Assembly (NCBI GenBank): GCA_023313575.1
Contig: JAJTTP010000024.1
Coordinates: 496,001-560,000, forward strand
DNA from: Eutypella sp. D-1
Lineage: Eukaryota; Ascomycota; Sordariomycetes; Xylariales; Diatrypaceae
DNA: 64,000 nt
Reading direction: 5' to 3'
The notes under the pieces are model-generated. The model did not search any database. It was not told the DNA's origin and saw only the letters and a list, made by a program, of their open reading frames with translations. Position 1 is the stretch's first letter. Each line of letters opens with the position of its first letter. Position numbers and translations under genes: made by a program. This document shows, piece by piece, positions 13,328 to 25,126 of this stretch.

Positions 13328-16300
13328 AACATGATGTCTGGATGGATGGGCCGGAGCCGGAGCCGAGGCGGCGGTGGTGGTTGTGTGAATGTGACGTGTT
13401 TCCGACACCGGGAAACGGATCCTGGATCTACTGCTTTCACGGAGGGGGCGGCGAGCACCGGTTACTACGAATATGAACACGGATTACCGCCCCCGAGGCC
13501 CGTGCAGCGAAGGAGAGAAGGGTTCGTAGTTGACCCGGGGCCCGGGCCCGGGCCCGGACCCGAGACGCGGAATTACAGATACCGAGACCGAGACCCAGAC
13601 CGAGAACGGCGGCGGCGGCGGCGGTACTGAAAAGTCATTATGTATTATGTTATGTGTCTTTATCTCCCTATTAAGTATGCATGGCATGGCATGCCTGTTT
13701 TTCGCGCCCTCGTCTTTATTTCTTTTACAAATTTATTTCTTTTCTTTCCTTTTTGTTTCTTTTTTTTTTTTTTTCTTGCATAGCGTTGGAGTCCGGGGGT
13801 GGTGTTATTTGTGCTGTGGGGCACAGCGAGCGAGCGAGCGGTTAAACGCGGCCTTTCCTTCTCCATCTCCTTCTTCTTCTCCTTCTCCTTCCGTCCGCAT
13901 TCTTTCTTTCTATTTACTGCCTCTGTGCCCCCTTGGAGTGGTGTGGAGTGGAGTGGAGTGGAGTGGACTGGACTGTATCAGGCTGGACTGGGCCGGGTGC
14001 AGGGGGGCTGCTGCACTGAGATGCTGAGACGTATGTTGCGCGCGGTATTATATTCCGTCCCCTTGCCGCTGGCTGGTCGGGCAGCGTGTCTCGACTATCT
14101 ACCTACGTACAGACATCCGTGCATACCTGACAATCTACATACTTGCCTCCATTCCTGCCTATCTGGCTGTCTGCCAGCCAGCCTACACACACATATCTAA
14201 ACACGGAACGGGATGGAAAAGAGACGAGGCGGGATGCGATGAGAGGGGAATGAGAGGGGAATGGGAATGGGATACACGGGGGAAGGGGGAAGGGGAGAGA
14301 AGGGGGTTGGGAGGCTGGTCTCGTGGCAACGACGGACATTATGATTACGCACGCACGGATGATATGACGATAGAGCTGCTTGATGGCTGATGGCTACTGG
14401 TGATGATGATTGCTGATGATGATGATGGCCCGGGGAGGGGGGGAGAGGGGGGGAGAGGTGGGATTATCTTTTATCTTTTATTATGACATAGACAGGACAG
14501 GGCACGGTAGGGCAGAGCAGAGAAGGACGACGCGAGGCAGGGCAGGGACCGGGTAAAAGAAAGAAGAAAGGAGAGGAGCAAAAGAGGGGAATAGAATTCT
14601 ATCTATTTCCAATTGAGATAAAATCAAACATAGCACGGCTAAGGGTGAAGGTAAACCAAGCTACCTAGACTGGGCTGCGCTGGGCTACCCGGCTGTTCAT
14701 GGTGTTGTGTTGTAGGCGGTGTGGTGGTTTTCCTGATTGTTAAGTTAAAGAAAGGAGAAAGACGTGTACGTACATGCGTATTTGAACCTCCAACTCTTCT
14801 TTTCTTCTTCTTTCTTTTGCTTTTGGGAAACGACGCGTACGATCCTTACGATCCCCCTCTTTATGTCTCTACGCCTTTCCCACGATTATATTGAAGGTCG
14901 AGTGGAGTGCGAGGTAGGCTGACTACTGGACTGGAGGGGGCTACAGTGACCAGTGAGGTGAGGTGAGTATTGGATAAATCTTCCCGGCTTTTGTTTCAAT
15001 CCACCCACCCCCTTTTTCGCCCTTCGGGTCTTTTGGCTGGTGCGGAAAGAAATTGAAGGTGAAAGGGATCGAGATAGCAAATAAACTTAAACCCTTAAGA
15101 TTGAGACCGTTGTGGTCATGTATTTATAATATAAGACACGTCTTCCTTCCGTGTTATAGGATACCTGCCTACCTACCTAAATGTTCAAAGTTAAATCAAG
15201 GCATGAATACTCTTTTATTTGATATACGAAGCTGGTGAACTGACTCCGTGTCCTGGGTATATGGGAAGAATTGCTTACTTTATTTAGAGCAAGTTGTGTA
15301 GATTGCCGTAGAGTAACCGTTAAACTGTCTAGTACCAGAGTGAAAGGAGTCCGTGAATACGACGAAGCCTCGCCATAATAGTCATAGTATAGTGTGCAGA
15401 TACTGTAGATATGACGCCCTAGCCGCGTATAAATATAAAGGGGCTTCGCCCCTTATCTATAAACCTGCCTCTAAATAGCCAACCCCCCCCTCTCCCCCCC
15501 ATAGGCGTGTGACTATATATAACTCCTTAAATAAACCCGGGGGGGGGGGGGGGGAGGATGGATGTCATACAAGGTTTACAGAAACTCGCCAGGAACACCA
15601 CCTGGCGTTCTGCTCTCCTTCCTCCTTTGACCCCTTGACTTGACTTTTTCTTCTTCTTTTTTTAGTCAGTTTATAATGAGGTTAAGCCTGCCTTCGTTTC
15701 GCGTAGATGACAGTCCACTCGCTGTGTACTGTTGTTGCAACCCATTGGAATCGTGGGTCAGTTATTAGCTAGTCACAGTGTTTGGGAAAATCGCAAATGA
15801 GATGGAATGAATGGCCGCTGTGGTAGGTTTCCTCGGCGCTCTTTCTTTCTTTCTTTCCTATCTTTGTTTTCTTTCTCCATAGATTCTATCAATGAGGAGG
15901 TATTGTGGAGGGATATCTGGGTTCTGATCCGTTCTAGACACTGCTGGGAGGGGGGAGGGGTAGACAATGGAATGGTGAAGCATGCTTCCATTGTTCTATT
16001 CTGTTCTGTTCTGTGGCACGCGCGCGCTCTTTATTCACATGCCCCTGCCCAATTGCCTTCGGCATGTCGAGGACTAGAAACATGCACACACAAAGCTTCA
16101 TTGTTCCAGGAGACACCTCAGTTTTTCCACAGATGGCGCTAGTGGATTCTAGGCTTGATAAGTAGACGCGTGGGAATTCTCAGAAACGAGGCTAGTATGA
16201 TCTCTCTCCCTTCTTTTCAGGGGAACATTCCGTTTCTAGTATCAGGCGGTTGAGTGTCGGAGATTATTATATCCTCAGGGTGGAAGCGGATTTCTCACTT

Positions 16301-16795
16301 TTCGCGGCCGTGGAGTTTCATGTCGTGATATCTTACTTCCAGGTATCATAATGACTTCGGCATGATGGCCAGCCTGGTGTAAAGTGATACCAGCTTGAGT
16401 AGTTACGTTGTGACACTTTCGTGAAAATAGGGGATTCGCGTAGTCTTTGGTGGGTCATGTGGGTTATAGATACGCTGGGCTATTGATCGGTAATCTTGAA
16501 TGAGCTGGCCGTAAAGTCGTCTAGGTCACTCGGACAGCAGACTGTACAGGAACTTCTGGGCTGTTCGCTTCGTTCGGCGAGACATCTGCTGTGTGGGAAG
16601 TACTAGACCTGAGGGGACTATATGAACCTGTAAATCGTTCTGCGCAGCTGTATAAATCCAGCGCATCTGGGTATCTCTCTTATCCATCTCATCGGTGCAT
16701 ACTAGCACAGTATAGCACTGAGCATAGACATAGCCAAAACACTTTAGAAGCTTCCCCAATTCCGAGGTCTCGATCAACAGCATAACTCCAGCACC
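13328..16795. other. long low-complexity intergenic region
   Basis: 3.5 kb with no supported gene. It contains a GGGCCC-type repeat (about 13536-13556), long T and CTT runs (13730-13890), GAGTG pentamer repeats (13936-13966), GATGAT repeats (14400-14430), a GGGGC-TTC-GCCCC hairpin (about 15439-15451) and a 16-base G run near 15540. Frames in this region (13331-13630, 13530-14027 and others) follow these simple repeats and carry no domain. The last 200 bases before 16796 are the likely promoter of the SRR1-like gene. Confidence 0.55.
13936..13966. repeat. short tandem repeat of GTGGA pentamer units
   Basis: About five to six imperfect copies of a GTGGA pentamer in the spacer downstream of the AMSH-like gene. 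No function is evident. Confidence 0.7.
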
Positions 16796-18211
16796 ATGTT
16801 TGAACCCGCCAGGGTATGGAGCCACCATGTCACCATAGACCCCAGAATGCTGGCCAACCCAGGGAGGATGAGGACGCCGCCAAACCGGGAAAAGATGCTA
16901 CGCATGCGGCCCGGCGACGCCCGACGCATCAACGCCATCGAGCGGCGCGCAAACCACCTCATCACGCCGGTCAGGCGGGGCGGGGGGCTCCGGAAGTTCA
17001 CCGGGGACCGCAAGGAGGACTGGCTGAACGAAGGGGCAAGCAAGAAGAGCCCACCGAAGGAGAAATGGGCGGATATCCGCAAGATCTTCCGATTCCACGG
17101 CGAGACCCTCCTTGCTAGCGACGAGGGCGGGTTGTTGCGCGAGATCGGCGAGAGCCTCGTGAATGATCCCATTGTGCCTCAGATCAGCCGCGTCGTCTGC
17201 TTCGGCATGGGAAGCTTCGTTGACGAGGAAGGCAATGTCGATCCGGCCGCCTGCAAGCGGTACGTGGGCGCTGCGGACCTCGCTGTCGTGCTCATGGGGG
17301 AACCGGCGGCAGGCGAGGACGGCAAGCCCCGGTTCGAGGTCTACGTGTCGGAGCCTGAACTGAGCAAGTATGAAATCGATTTCCTGATCAGCCATGGCCT
17401 GCAGATTTTGAATCCGTACCTGCACGAGGGCTACTACCTCATCGACTCGAACACGCTCGTGTTCGGTGCGCCCGGCGTCGATCCCAGCCTCCGGCTCGAG
17501 CAGATGATCCTCGAGTTTAGCCGCCCCGCCGTCATCATGATGGCCCCGTTCAATTACAGATGGAACCACGACCTGTGGAAGCAGCTCGACCAGCAGCGAC
17601 GCGATGCCTGGTCTCTGTTGTGGAAAGAGTACGATTACGATGGTATGATGGATCCCAACGAGGGCGCGGTCCAGACCAAGGGATACGAAATATTCCCCCC
17701 GAGTATCGCCCACTACAGCCTAGACACGAGCAACACTCTAAAGCCCAGGGCCGTCCTGAAGGCAGAGGCGGACGGGCGGCACCCGATCCACCGCGGTAAT
17801 TACAGCTACGACCTACTGGGCCCCTTCTGGGGCATGCACACCTGGGTGCGCAAAGCGGAGTTCGCCCCGGGGCCCATCGTGCACGACGAGCCGGCGCCGA
17901 TCCTGGTCAACGAGAAGGAGGAGTACGAAGTCGATCGGCTCGTGCGCGCTATGGAGGGGCCCGACGGCGACATGTATTACGTCCCGCAGCTCACCGGCCG
18001 TCCGTACCAGATCGACGTTTATTACCCTGCCGAGAGCTTCTGTGGCGCGCCCCGCCTCATCGAGCAGATCCACCGCCGTCTCGGCTTGGAGCCCCCGCCC
18101 AGACTGAGGACTTACCGCGACGAGTACTTGTATAGTGTGTTTAGGATCCGAAAGGCTCCTGCTGCTATCTCTGATACTAGGAAGAGATTAGGGACGGGCA
18201 GGCCCGCGTGA
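16796..18211 (+). CDS. SRR1-like domain protein, function unknown
   Basis: Single-exon gene of 471 residues. The central region matches the fungal SRR1-like domain pattern. A VVCFGMGSF nucleotide-site-like strand (about 132-140) opens it. Further on come an E-L-S-K-Y-E...FL...G element, then an EGYYLIDSNTLVF segment. This domain family is named after the plant SRR1 clock protein, but in fungi its biochemical role is unknown. The first about 120 residues are basic and polar. The C-terminal half (about 290-471) is acidic and aromatic with no domain I recognise. High third-position GC over the whole frame supports coding. No signal peptide or membrane segment was seen. It is tail-to-tail with the MFS gene, only 220 bases apart. 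Confidence 0.85.
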   Translation: MFEPARVWSHHVTIDPRMLANPGRMRTPPNREKMLRMRPGDARRINAIERRANHLITPVRRGGGLRKFTGDRKEDWLNEGASKKSPPKEKWADIRKIFRFHGETLLASDEGGLLREIGESLVNDPIVPQISRVVCFGMGSFVDEEGNVDPAACKRYVGAADLAVVLMGEPAAGEDGKPRFEVYVSEPELSKYEIDFLISHGLQILNPYLHEGYYLIDSNTLVFGAPGVDPSLRLEQMILEFSRPAVIMMAPFNYRWNHDLWKQLDQQRRDAWSLLWKEYDYDGMMDPNEGAVQTKGYEIFPPSIAHYSLDTSNTLKPRAVLKAEADGRHPIHRGNYSYDLLGPFWGMHTWVRKAEFAPGPIVHDEPAPILVNEKEEYEVDRLVRAMEGPDGDMYYVPQLTGRPYQIDVYYPAESFCGAPRLIEQIHRRLGLEPPPRLRTYRDEYLYSVFRIRKAPAAISDTRKRLGTGRPA

Positions 18212-18431
18212 ACTGGAAGACCGAGGTAAAGCCTAGATTTGCGTGAATGGCGAGGAGTGCCTGAATTAGCACTTCTTGAGATTTGTTAGTTAATCAAAAC
18301 AATTTTATTAAACGAATTATATAGACATTGTGAAGGAGGAGTTATGCTATAAATGCTTTGTATATATCGGCTGTAGAATAAAGCAACATCATCTAAACTA
18401 CGAGTGTCGCGGTGAAACCTCAATACGACAT

Positions 18432-20399
18432 CTAGGCCCCACCCGCAGCGACGGCGTAGGCTTTCTTCCACTGAATCGTGAATGTCAGCAGGTCGATACT
18501 GTAGAGGGGGTTGGGACGTGTCCGAACGCAGCTCACCTTCAAAAACAGACTTAAAACCAGCCCGAGGGCCGCTGCGACGTAGACATGCATAAACGGCTTC
18601 TGCATAGCACCCACAATAGCACCCAGGGCCTGCGCCCTTTCCTCCTCGCTCAGCGTTGTAAGAAACGCCCCACTGGTGCCCGATATCACTTCCACGAGCG
18701 TATCGCGGCCGACATCAGGGAAGACTACAGCGAGATTCCGCAACGCCAGGTTCAGGAAGACGGCGCCTGTCATGGATAGGCCGTACGCAAGACCGCTCAG
18801 CTGACCGAGCATCATGAGAGTGACGCCGTGAACGCTGTCTTCCGGCCCTACATTCGCTTGCACGACAGCAAAACCTGCGTGGACAAAGCAGCCAGCGCCT
18901 AGACCCAGCAGGGCTTGGTATCCGTAAACGGCGGAATTGGGAGCACCAGCCTCGACTAGGCCTGTCCATGACCATACAAACATCAGCACAGTGTTTTTCC
19001 GTGGAAAGCTTGGGCCAACTTACTCATCAGTACACCACCAACCATGGCAACCGCCGTGCCGAAAATATACCAAGGCTTATAATACCCAAGTTTGGACATG
19101 AGATAGCCATTCGAGAGCATGCCGAAAATGAGGAGGAGCACAAGTGGCAGCATGCGCTGGGCGGTCAGGAGAGCAGAGTCCCCACGAGTGAACTGGAAGT
19201 AAAGAGGTACATAATATACCGATACATACGCAGTTGTACCACCGCACGCGATTAGGATGAACAGCAGCACCACTTCCTTGTTTCGCAGTAGGTGAACCGG
19301 AAACATACGGTTCTGCGCGGTCGTCAGGAATGCAGATGCTTGCTGGACCGCGAAGAGAAGGAAGAGCAGGCCGCTCACAACGTAGAGGGCTATGATGGCA
19401 CCGCTGTTCCATGCGAACTCGATCCCGCCGAAGTTCGTTGCCACCATAAAGGTGGCAATGCTACCGGCACTAAGAGCAGCGCCCATGAAATCTAGCGAGC
19501 GGATCTTTTAGTTCACAGAGAGATGCGTTTCTGGCTGGCTGGAGGGGATGAGGAAGACGTAGGCAGGTAGGAGGAAGATGGCGAATAACAGGTTGATGTA
19601 AAAGGCCCAGCGCCATGAGGCCAGTACGAATGCGCCACCGATCACGGGCCCTAGGATGGTACCCAAGCCCCACACCATTCCTCTATAAATCGAATCCGTC
19701 ATCTATCTGCCTACTTATCAAGGGAAGGAGAGGGGGGGGGGGGCATCGAGACTTGCCACGGGGAAACTTACACGAGGCTTAGGTAGGTAGGTCGTTCTCG
19801 CTCCAGCGTATTGACTGATACGAGGTTTAATAAACCGTAGTACATGCCGTTGCCGCCGGCACCGGACCAGACGCGGCCGACGATCATGGCCGGCATGCTG
19901 GGCGCCGCACCGCAGAGGGCAGAAGCTGCCATGAAGTTAATGGCGAAGAAGAAAAAGAGCCACTTGGCATCGAATAGAGCGAAGAGTTTGCCCAGCGGCA
20001 TGACCATGGCGAGACCTCCGATCATGAAGCCCACGGCTAGCCATGGTAGCTCGTCGATGGCATTGAACTCATTTACGATTACCTTGGGATCATTACGTTA
20101 GCACTGTAAATAAAGGCGGGCTATCTGACCCTCGAAGCAAGCTAGGCATAGGGAATACTCACGGGCTGGATATTCGCAACAATGGTGTTGTCCAGAGCAT
20201 AAAGGAAGATGCCAGTCAAGGTACTGATGTTGAATAGGAGCCACTATAATACTTGTTAGCGAAAGAAGGCGGAGGGGTGGAAGATTGGGACGGGATGAAT
20301 GTTTTTGACCTTGATGCCGGTAAGTTTCCGTGTCTCTTTTTCCTTTGCCGGTGCCTCTACACTATGTTTTGTTTCGTCGAATAACTGAGGCTCCTCCAT
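18432..20399 (-). pseudogene. MFS multidrug-efflux-type transporter with one in-frame stop
   Basis: 14-helix-type major facilitator of the DHA2 drug:H+ antiporter group, the type that exports fungal toxins. The six exons, in coding order, are 20399-20310, 20243-20163, 20082-19772, 19682-19024, 18961-18537 and 18470-18432. All junctions are in phase and total 535 codons. Recognisable motifs are LDNTIVANIQP in the first helix, GRVWSGAGGNG, and motif C, GTILGPVIGGAF. A TAA at 19508-19510 interrupts the frame just after the helix-6 region, between HLSVN and KIRSLDFMGA. The family consensus continues across this point, so the two halves belong together. A 54-base intron with a weak GTCTTC donor could remove the stop but would also delete conserved VFLIPS residues. 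I therefore call it a recent pseudogene, unless the stop is read through or is a sequence error. An upstream in-frame ATG at 20441 is possible. Confidence 0.82.
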
Positions 20400-21964
20400 T
20401 TTTCCTCCAAGGAATGATGGGGAAATGGGGTGAAAGTCCACTATGTTTGTAGCTCGTTTCTGGTCTCTTAATTGTCACTCGTTTTGGGCTTCATTCACTT
20501 GGTGGAGGCAGGGGGGACGTCAGAAAAAAAAGGAAAGAATGAAAGAAGAGAAAACATCAGAACACTAGTGTTACGTCTTACAAGATCCCGAGGTCCCCTG
20601 ATGAGGGGATTCCCATACTCACTTATACCCTAGTTTTTACCGGCTTTAAGGGCCCCCCTATTCCATTACATCCGTTCCATCCCTACATGGTAGTATATAA
20701 TAGTCCCACCGAAGTAAGGAGTGACTCATTGTGACAGTTGGATAAAAGAAACAAGTAAATTTCAACACCGGTCATACTCTGAAAGAGAGAAATTGAAAAA
20801 AGAAAAGTCAGATGCGGTGTTACATCAGTTCACCAACTGCATATGAATGCAGTGTTAGCGTCGGGGATTACGGGGTTAATTATATTCACTGGGGCACTGG
20901 AAAATGCCAAATAATGCCGATGCTCTGAAAAGAAAGGGAAGGGTCTATCCAGCTTCTTTTTAATTAAATGCAGTGCTGGATATGTTGCTTGAAAAGCTGT
21001 TCCCGTTCCAGGTTGTTGTAGGCAATCCATTTGTTTAAATATAAGTGACGTATGATGGATGTACCTAGTAAACTGCCGTCATGTATGGTGGGTGCCTACT
21101 AAAACAGCTTAATTACCCCATTTCCCCGCTTCAAATTTAAGTGCCTAGAGCTATAGGTAGTTGCCGTTCGGTCCCTGCCGTAGTGGGTAAAAGACTGGGG
21201 CTACAAGGCTTGCTGAGGAAATAGACTTATTATGTACTGCCTGCGACCTGCGACCTGGGAAGTAGGCACGTAGACATTTATAGCATCCAACCTCACCTTT
21301 CACTGTTACCTAAGTACCTACCCAGGTATAGCTAAGAGCGTACTCACATTCCAAACATTCAACAAGCATTAACGTTAGCATCCCTTCCCGCTCCCATTCA
21401 GTAACAACGTTACTGACTGGTAGTGGGGTTATAAGTGATTGAATGGGATCTTCCAAGGTTTTAGGTATCCGAGTAATTCTTTTCAAGGCCTTAGCTATCT
21501 TGTCATACCATAAGACCCCCAGTTTATTTATGCATATTTATATCGTAACGGCCCTCGGCTTGGTTTTTAGTTTGTTTTGAAAATGGGCTGGCTTATAACA
21601 TATTCCACCCCCTTTTACGGTATTAACATGTTAACATTCGCGACATAATGGAATAAAGTTAACGCCGTCACTGCGGGTGGTGCCTCGATGCCGTATTAAG
21701 GTTTTATTATGACATTTTTGGTTTAAGAGGTGTTGATTTAGTCTGCAGCCGAGTCTTGCAAGGTGTTAGAGGATTTGGGTACAGAATGAGAGATTGGAGC
21801 AGGAAGGTCACTGTCAGGTCGCTGTAGTATAGGTAAAGGTCGAATAGCTGTTGAACCCTGCCCCCCACTAGGACCGCTGGGGCAAAGCCCCTTTTATAGA
21901 GAATTATAGTCTACTACAGCCTATAGATAGGGGGAAGGGCGCCGCTTACCACCCCTGTCTCTTT
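20400..21964. other. intergenic region upstream of the MFS gene
   Basis: About 1.5 kb, moderately AT-rich, with no supported gene. The MFS promoter lies at its left end; a TATATAATAG box on the + strand near 20693 reads as CTATTATATA on the coding strand. Other items are a TTAACATGTTAA palindrome (about 21624-21635) and a GGGGC-AAA-GCCCC hairpin (21879-21891) similar to one at 15.4 kb. Composition drifts to AT between 21480 and 21720. Confidence 0.45.
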
Positions 21965-21971
21965 ATCACGG

Positions 21972-22534
21972 GACAACATAGCCCAGCTCGCCGACATCGA
22001 AGAGGGCATCCACAGCCGCTGGCACTACGGCCAACACGTGCTCGTCGGAGACGCAGCCCACAAGACCAGTTTCCATCTGTATGCTCGACCATATGCTAAC
22101 GGTCCGACCTAGTAAAGAGGCCCATCGTTTCCGCTCACACCCTTGCGTCCCAGGTAACGCCGAATATGGCTCTCGGAGGCAAGCTGGGCATGGAGACGGC
22201 CTTCGTGCTCACAACCCACCTGCATAGCCTGTTGACGGAAGGCTGGAAGACCATAAAGACAAGCGACCTGGCCAGCGCGTTCGAAAAGTGCCAAGTCCAG
22301 CAGATGCCGCGCGCACAGGCCGTCTACGAGATCTTGAGCCGGGTCACGCCCGCGCAGGTGTGTAATATGCCCTGGCTCAAGTTCTCGTCCCTCTACATGG
22401 CGCCGCACGCGGAACCAAGCAGCCACCCCAACACGGTCGGGGAGATCGTGCGGAAGGCACCTGTATTGGACTTTTTGACCTTGGACCGGGAGTGGCCTAA
22501 GGGCGCGATGGCTTTGGGAGAACGGCGAGGGTGA
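21972..22534 (+). pseudogene. C-terminal fragment of FAD-dependent monooxygenase (PaxM-like)
   Basis: Only the C-terminal half of an FAD-binding aromatic/meroterpenoid-type monooxygenase is left. The first segment (21972 to about 22065) reads DNIAQLADIEEG, then RWHYGQHVLVGDAAHK, the GDxxHK flavin-ribityl motif of this family. The second (about 22152-22534) begins TPNMALGGKLGMETA, where the family normally has TPN...GGN..ME. The intron expected between them cannot be spliced in phase with the visible GT and AG dinucleotides, and the usual Asn after GG is Lys. No N-terminal GxGxxG domain is found upstream. It is therefore a truncated, broken gene. Its position beside an MFS efflux pump suggests a decayed secondary-metabolite locus. 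Confidence 0.7.
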
Positions 22535-22974
22535 TACGAAGAGAGCCGAGGCCGCAGTGGCCGCCCATATATCGGGCGATGCCATAGGGCGTCTTCCTCA
22601 GAGCTCCAAAAAAGAAAAGCGGATATCCCCCGTCCCAAACTCGGCGAGAGTTGCTGATTGGTTGGGCTTATGCTACGCTCAACGTCCTCTGGTCGCGATT
22701 TGCTCGAACCTGAAGGAGGGTAATACGCCTACCGCTACACCTTTCCACAGGGCGGATATAATTTAGTTGATTGCAATTATATTATCGCAATGTAAGCGGG
22801 TCGCAGGATATCGCTAACTTATTACCGAAATACTAGGCTTTATATATTGTAATGAACGTAAATTATCTACCACCCAGGCTGGATCATCAAGTTTGTGGGC
22901 ACGGTACACCAGAACAACCTAACGAGGACCAGCTCATAAATGTCGGCTCTGCTGTATACTATGTAGGCGACTGT
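22535..22974. other. intergenic spacer
   Basis: 440 bases between the monooxygenase fragment and the end of the FHA-kinase gene. Composition shifts to AT after 22740. No gene or element was recognised. Confidence 0.45.
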
Positions 22975-24971
22975 TTAATCATCCTCGTCTCGCTCAATTG
23001 TTTGCAGCAACTCGGCCGCAACTGCTGTACCCTGACTAGCTAGGCTAGGATCGGGGACGGCATCACCCCCAGGCTGGTGACTCCGCGAAGATCCCTGATT
23101 TACCGATCCCTGAGAACGTGATGAATCTCGCGCATCCCCACCGGGTGAAGGATTAGCAGAAAGCGACGACTGGACTGTAAGCCATGACGTATTATTGCTT
23201 ACGGGTGTCGCATGGCTCGCACGGTTGATTGAAACTGTCGGCAGAGGGGTCCGGTCCTGTGCACCAGGTCTGACGTGCTGGCTAGTGTCGGTCTGCTCGC
23301 CAGTGCCAATCGACGCGTTCCTGGACGAGCCCGGGCGCCACAAAACTGTCCGTGGGCTACCAGAAGCATCGTAACTGACGGTACTCTGCCTATCTTGGGC
23401 ATCATGGGAAACATGCTCCTGCGCCTGCTCATGAGTTTCGAGTCCGAAACCGAAATCGGATGCTTTCTCATAACATTTGCTAGCCGTAGATCGCTTGTCC
23501 GGCGAGAGAACGACCATATCTTCCAATAGAAATTGCTTCAGTGGGTCGGGATGTCCCTTAGCGAAGTCGAGTTCAAAATGTTGAACTAACAATTCGCACC
23601 ACTCGACCCCGTATTGCCAGGAAACAAAGTCGTACTCCGGAAAAGAGCATAGAAGCTGATATACAACCACACCAAGGGACCAAATGTCAACAGCCGCACT
23701 GTAGATAGGTCTGATCTGGTGACGATCACCACGATGATAATTCGTATGAATCTCAGGCGCAACATATTCCGGAGTGCCGCAGACGGTTGACGGGTCGGCA
23801 CGGTCTTTCGACAATCCGAAGTCCCCAAACATAACAGCAATGCCGTTGCCATCGCCGTTGTGGCTACGGTATCGCACAAGGATGTTTTCTGGCTTGATGT
23901 CCCTATGCAAGATTGGTGGGTCAAACGCGTGAAGGTATTTCAAAGCCGATAGGCACTGCATGAGAATCGACTTGCACTCGGCAAGTGATAGGTCGCAGTG
24001 GCCATATAAATTGCCGCCTGGGATGTATTCCATGCGCAATTTGGGGTACGGTGCAGGACTGTAGTCTAAGAGTCGCACAATACGATCCTACAGAGATCGA
24101 GGCATAAGTGTCAATACTTTGCATGACCGGGTATGATACGCACATGTGATATGTTACCCATAATGCGGGCCTCGTTCTCCCAGTCATCAAAATTGATGAG
24201 TCCCCTCCTGATTTTGTCTGGTTGGGGTTCCTTCTGGGCGAATTCCTCTCCGGTACTAACATTCCAGTGATGATATACCTGACCGTAGGATCTTTCACTA
24301 AGTTTCTTCTTCAGGTGGATTTCACCTGTACTAGGTGTATGTACTCCGGAAGCTTGCGCGGTTTCTGGCGGAAAATCAAGGTTGCGGAGTAGATCATTCG
24401 CTGTTGCTTGCCCTTGGCGGAATCGGTCGACATTCTTAATGTATGTGGGTGAGTCCAAGTCGAATTTGGAGACAACTACCTGAAACTCGATTGGTCCAAC
24501 TTTGATGACGATCTGTTTTGTCTTGTGAGGAACTCGATCTCCGCCAATGATCCATTGAAATCCACTTCGTCTTCCCTTGCCATCGCCGTCGTAGATGACT
24601 TGGGTCCCCCCGAGAGAACCGTGGTCCTTTACGATAAGGCGCCTGGCATCATCAAAGGTTAAAGCAAAGTGAAGCTTGCTGACATAGACATGAGGTATCA
24701 CGACATCATTATTGGTGTCTGACCCAAAGATGATGCCATGCTTGGTTCGTGGAATATCACTTAACCTTACTTCGATGCATGGACGTTCAGGATTATCCGT
24801 TTCGCTGCCTCCAGGAGGCTCCGTTGGCAGCCGTTCGCCACGTACATACACAAGTCGACTCTCACTCTCCCTGGGGGCGACATAACGTGAGCTTGCTTGG
24901 AAGTCATGCACAATTTCGGTGGAAATATAGTTAAGCAGATATATACGAGCAATAAGGTCCAGGTCTGCCAT
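22975..24971 (-). CDS. FHA-domain serine/threonine protein kinase
   Basis: The two exons, in coding order, are 24971-24144 and 24087-22975. The 56-base intron ends TGTAG. The join NISH/DRIVRLLDY is in phase 0, giving 646 residues. The N-terminal part holds an FHA phosphothreonine-binding domain (about 55-165) with the G-S...N-D...S-x-x-H signature. The kinase domain (about 220-430) has Lys247 (FAQK), HRDIKPEN with Asp339, DFG with Asp365, and APE. The glycine-rich loop is degenerate: SERSYG replaces GxGxxG, keeping only the last Gly. The tail (430-646) is Ser/Gly/Thr-rich. This Rad53/Cds1-like order (FHA then kinase) is common among expanded fungal kinases of unknown role, and I do not claim a checkpoint function. 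An in-frame ATG at 25055 would add 28 residues. A 28-base G run lies 128 bases upstream. Confidence 0.85.
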
Positions 24972-25095
24972 GATGAATTGCTGTGGGCTTGACGAAAACA
25001 GTGTCAATGGGAAGACCGGAGGGTCGGTTCCATACTTAGGTAGATTGCAGTTCACTTAGCAGCGGACACCTCGGTATACGAGGCGAGTCCTCTTG

Positions 25096-25126
<31 letters not shown>

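Noticed and set aside
13530..14200. Frames of 130-165 codons downstream of the AMSH-like gene
   Set aside because: They are generated by simple repeats (T/CTT runs, GAGTG units) and contain no domain.
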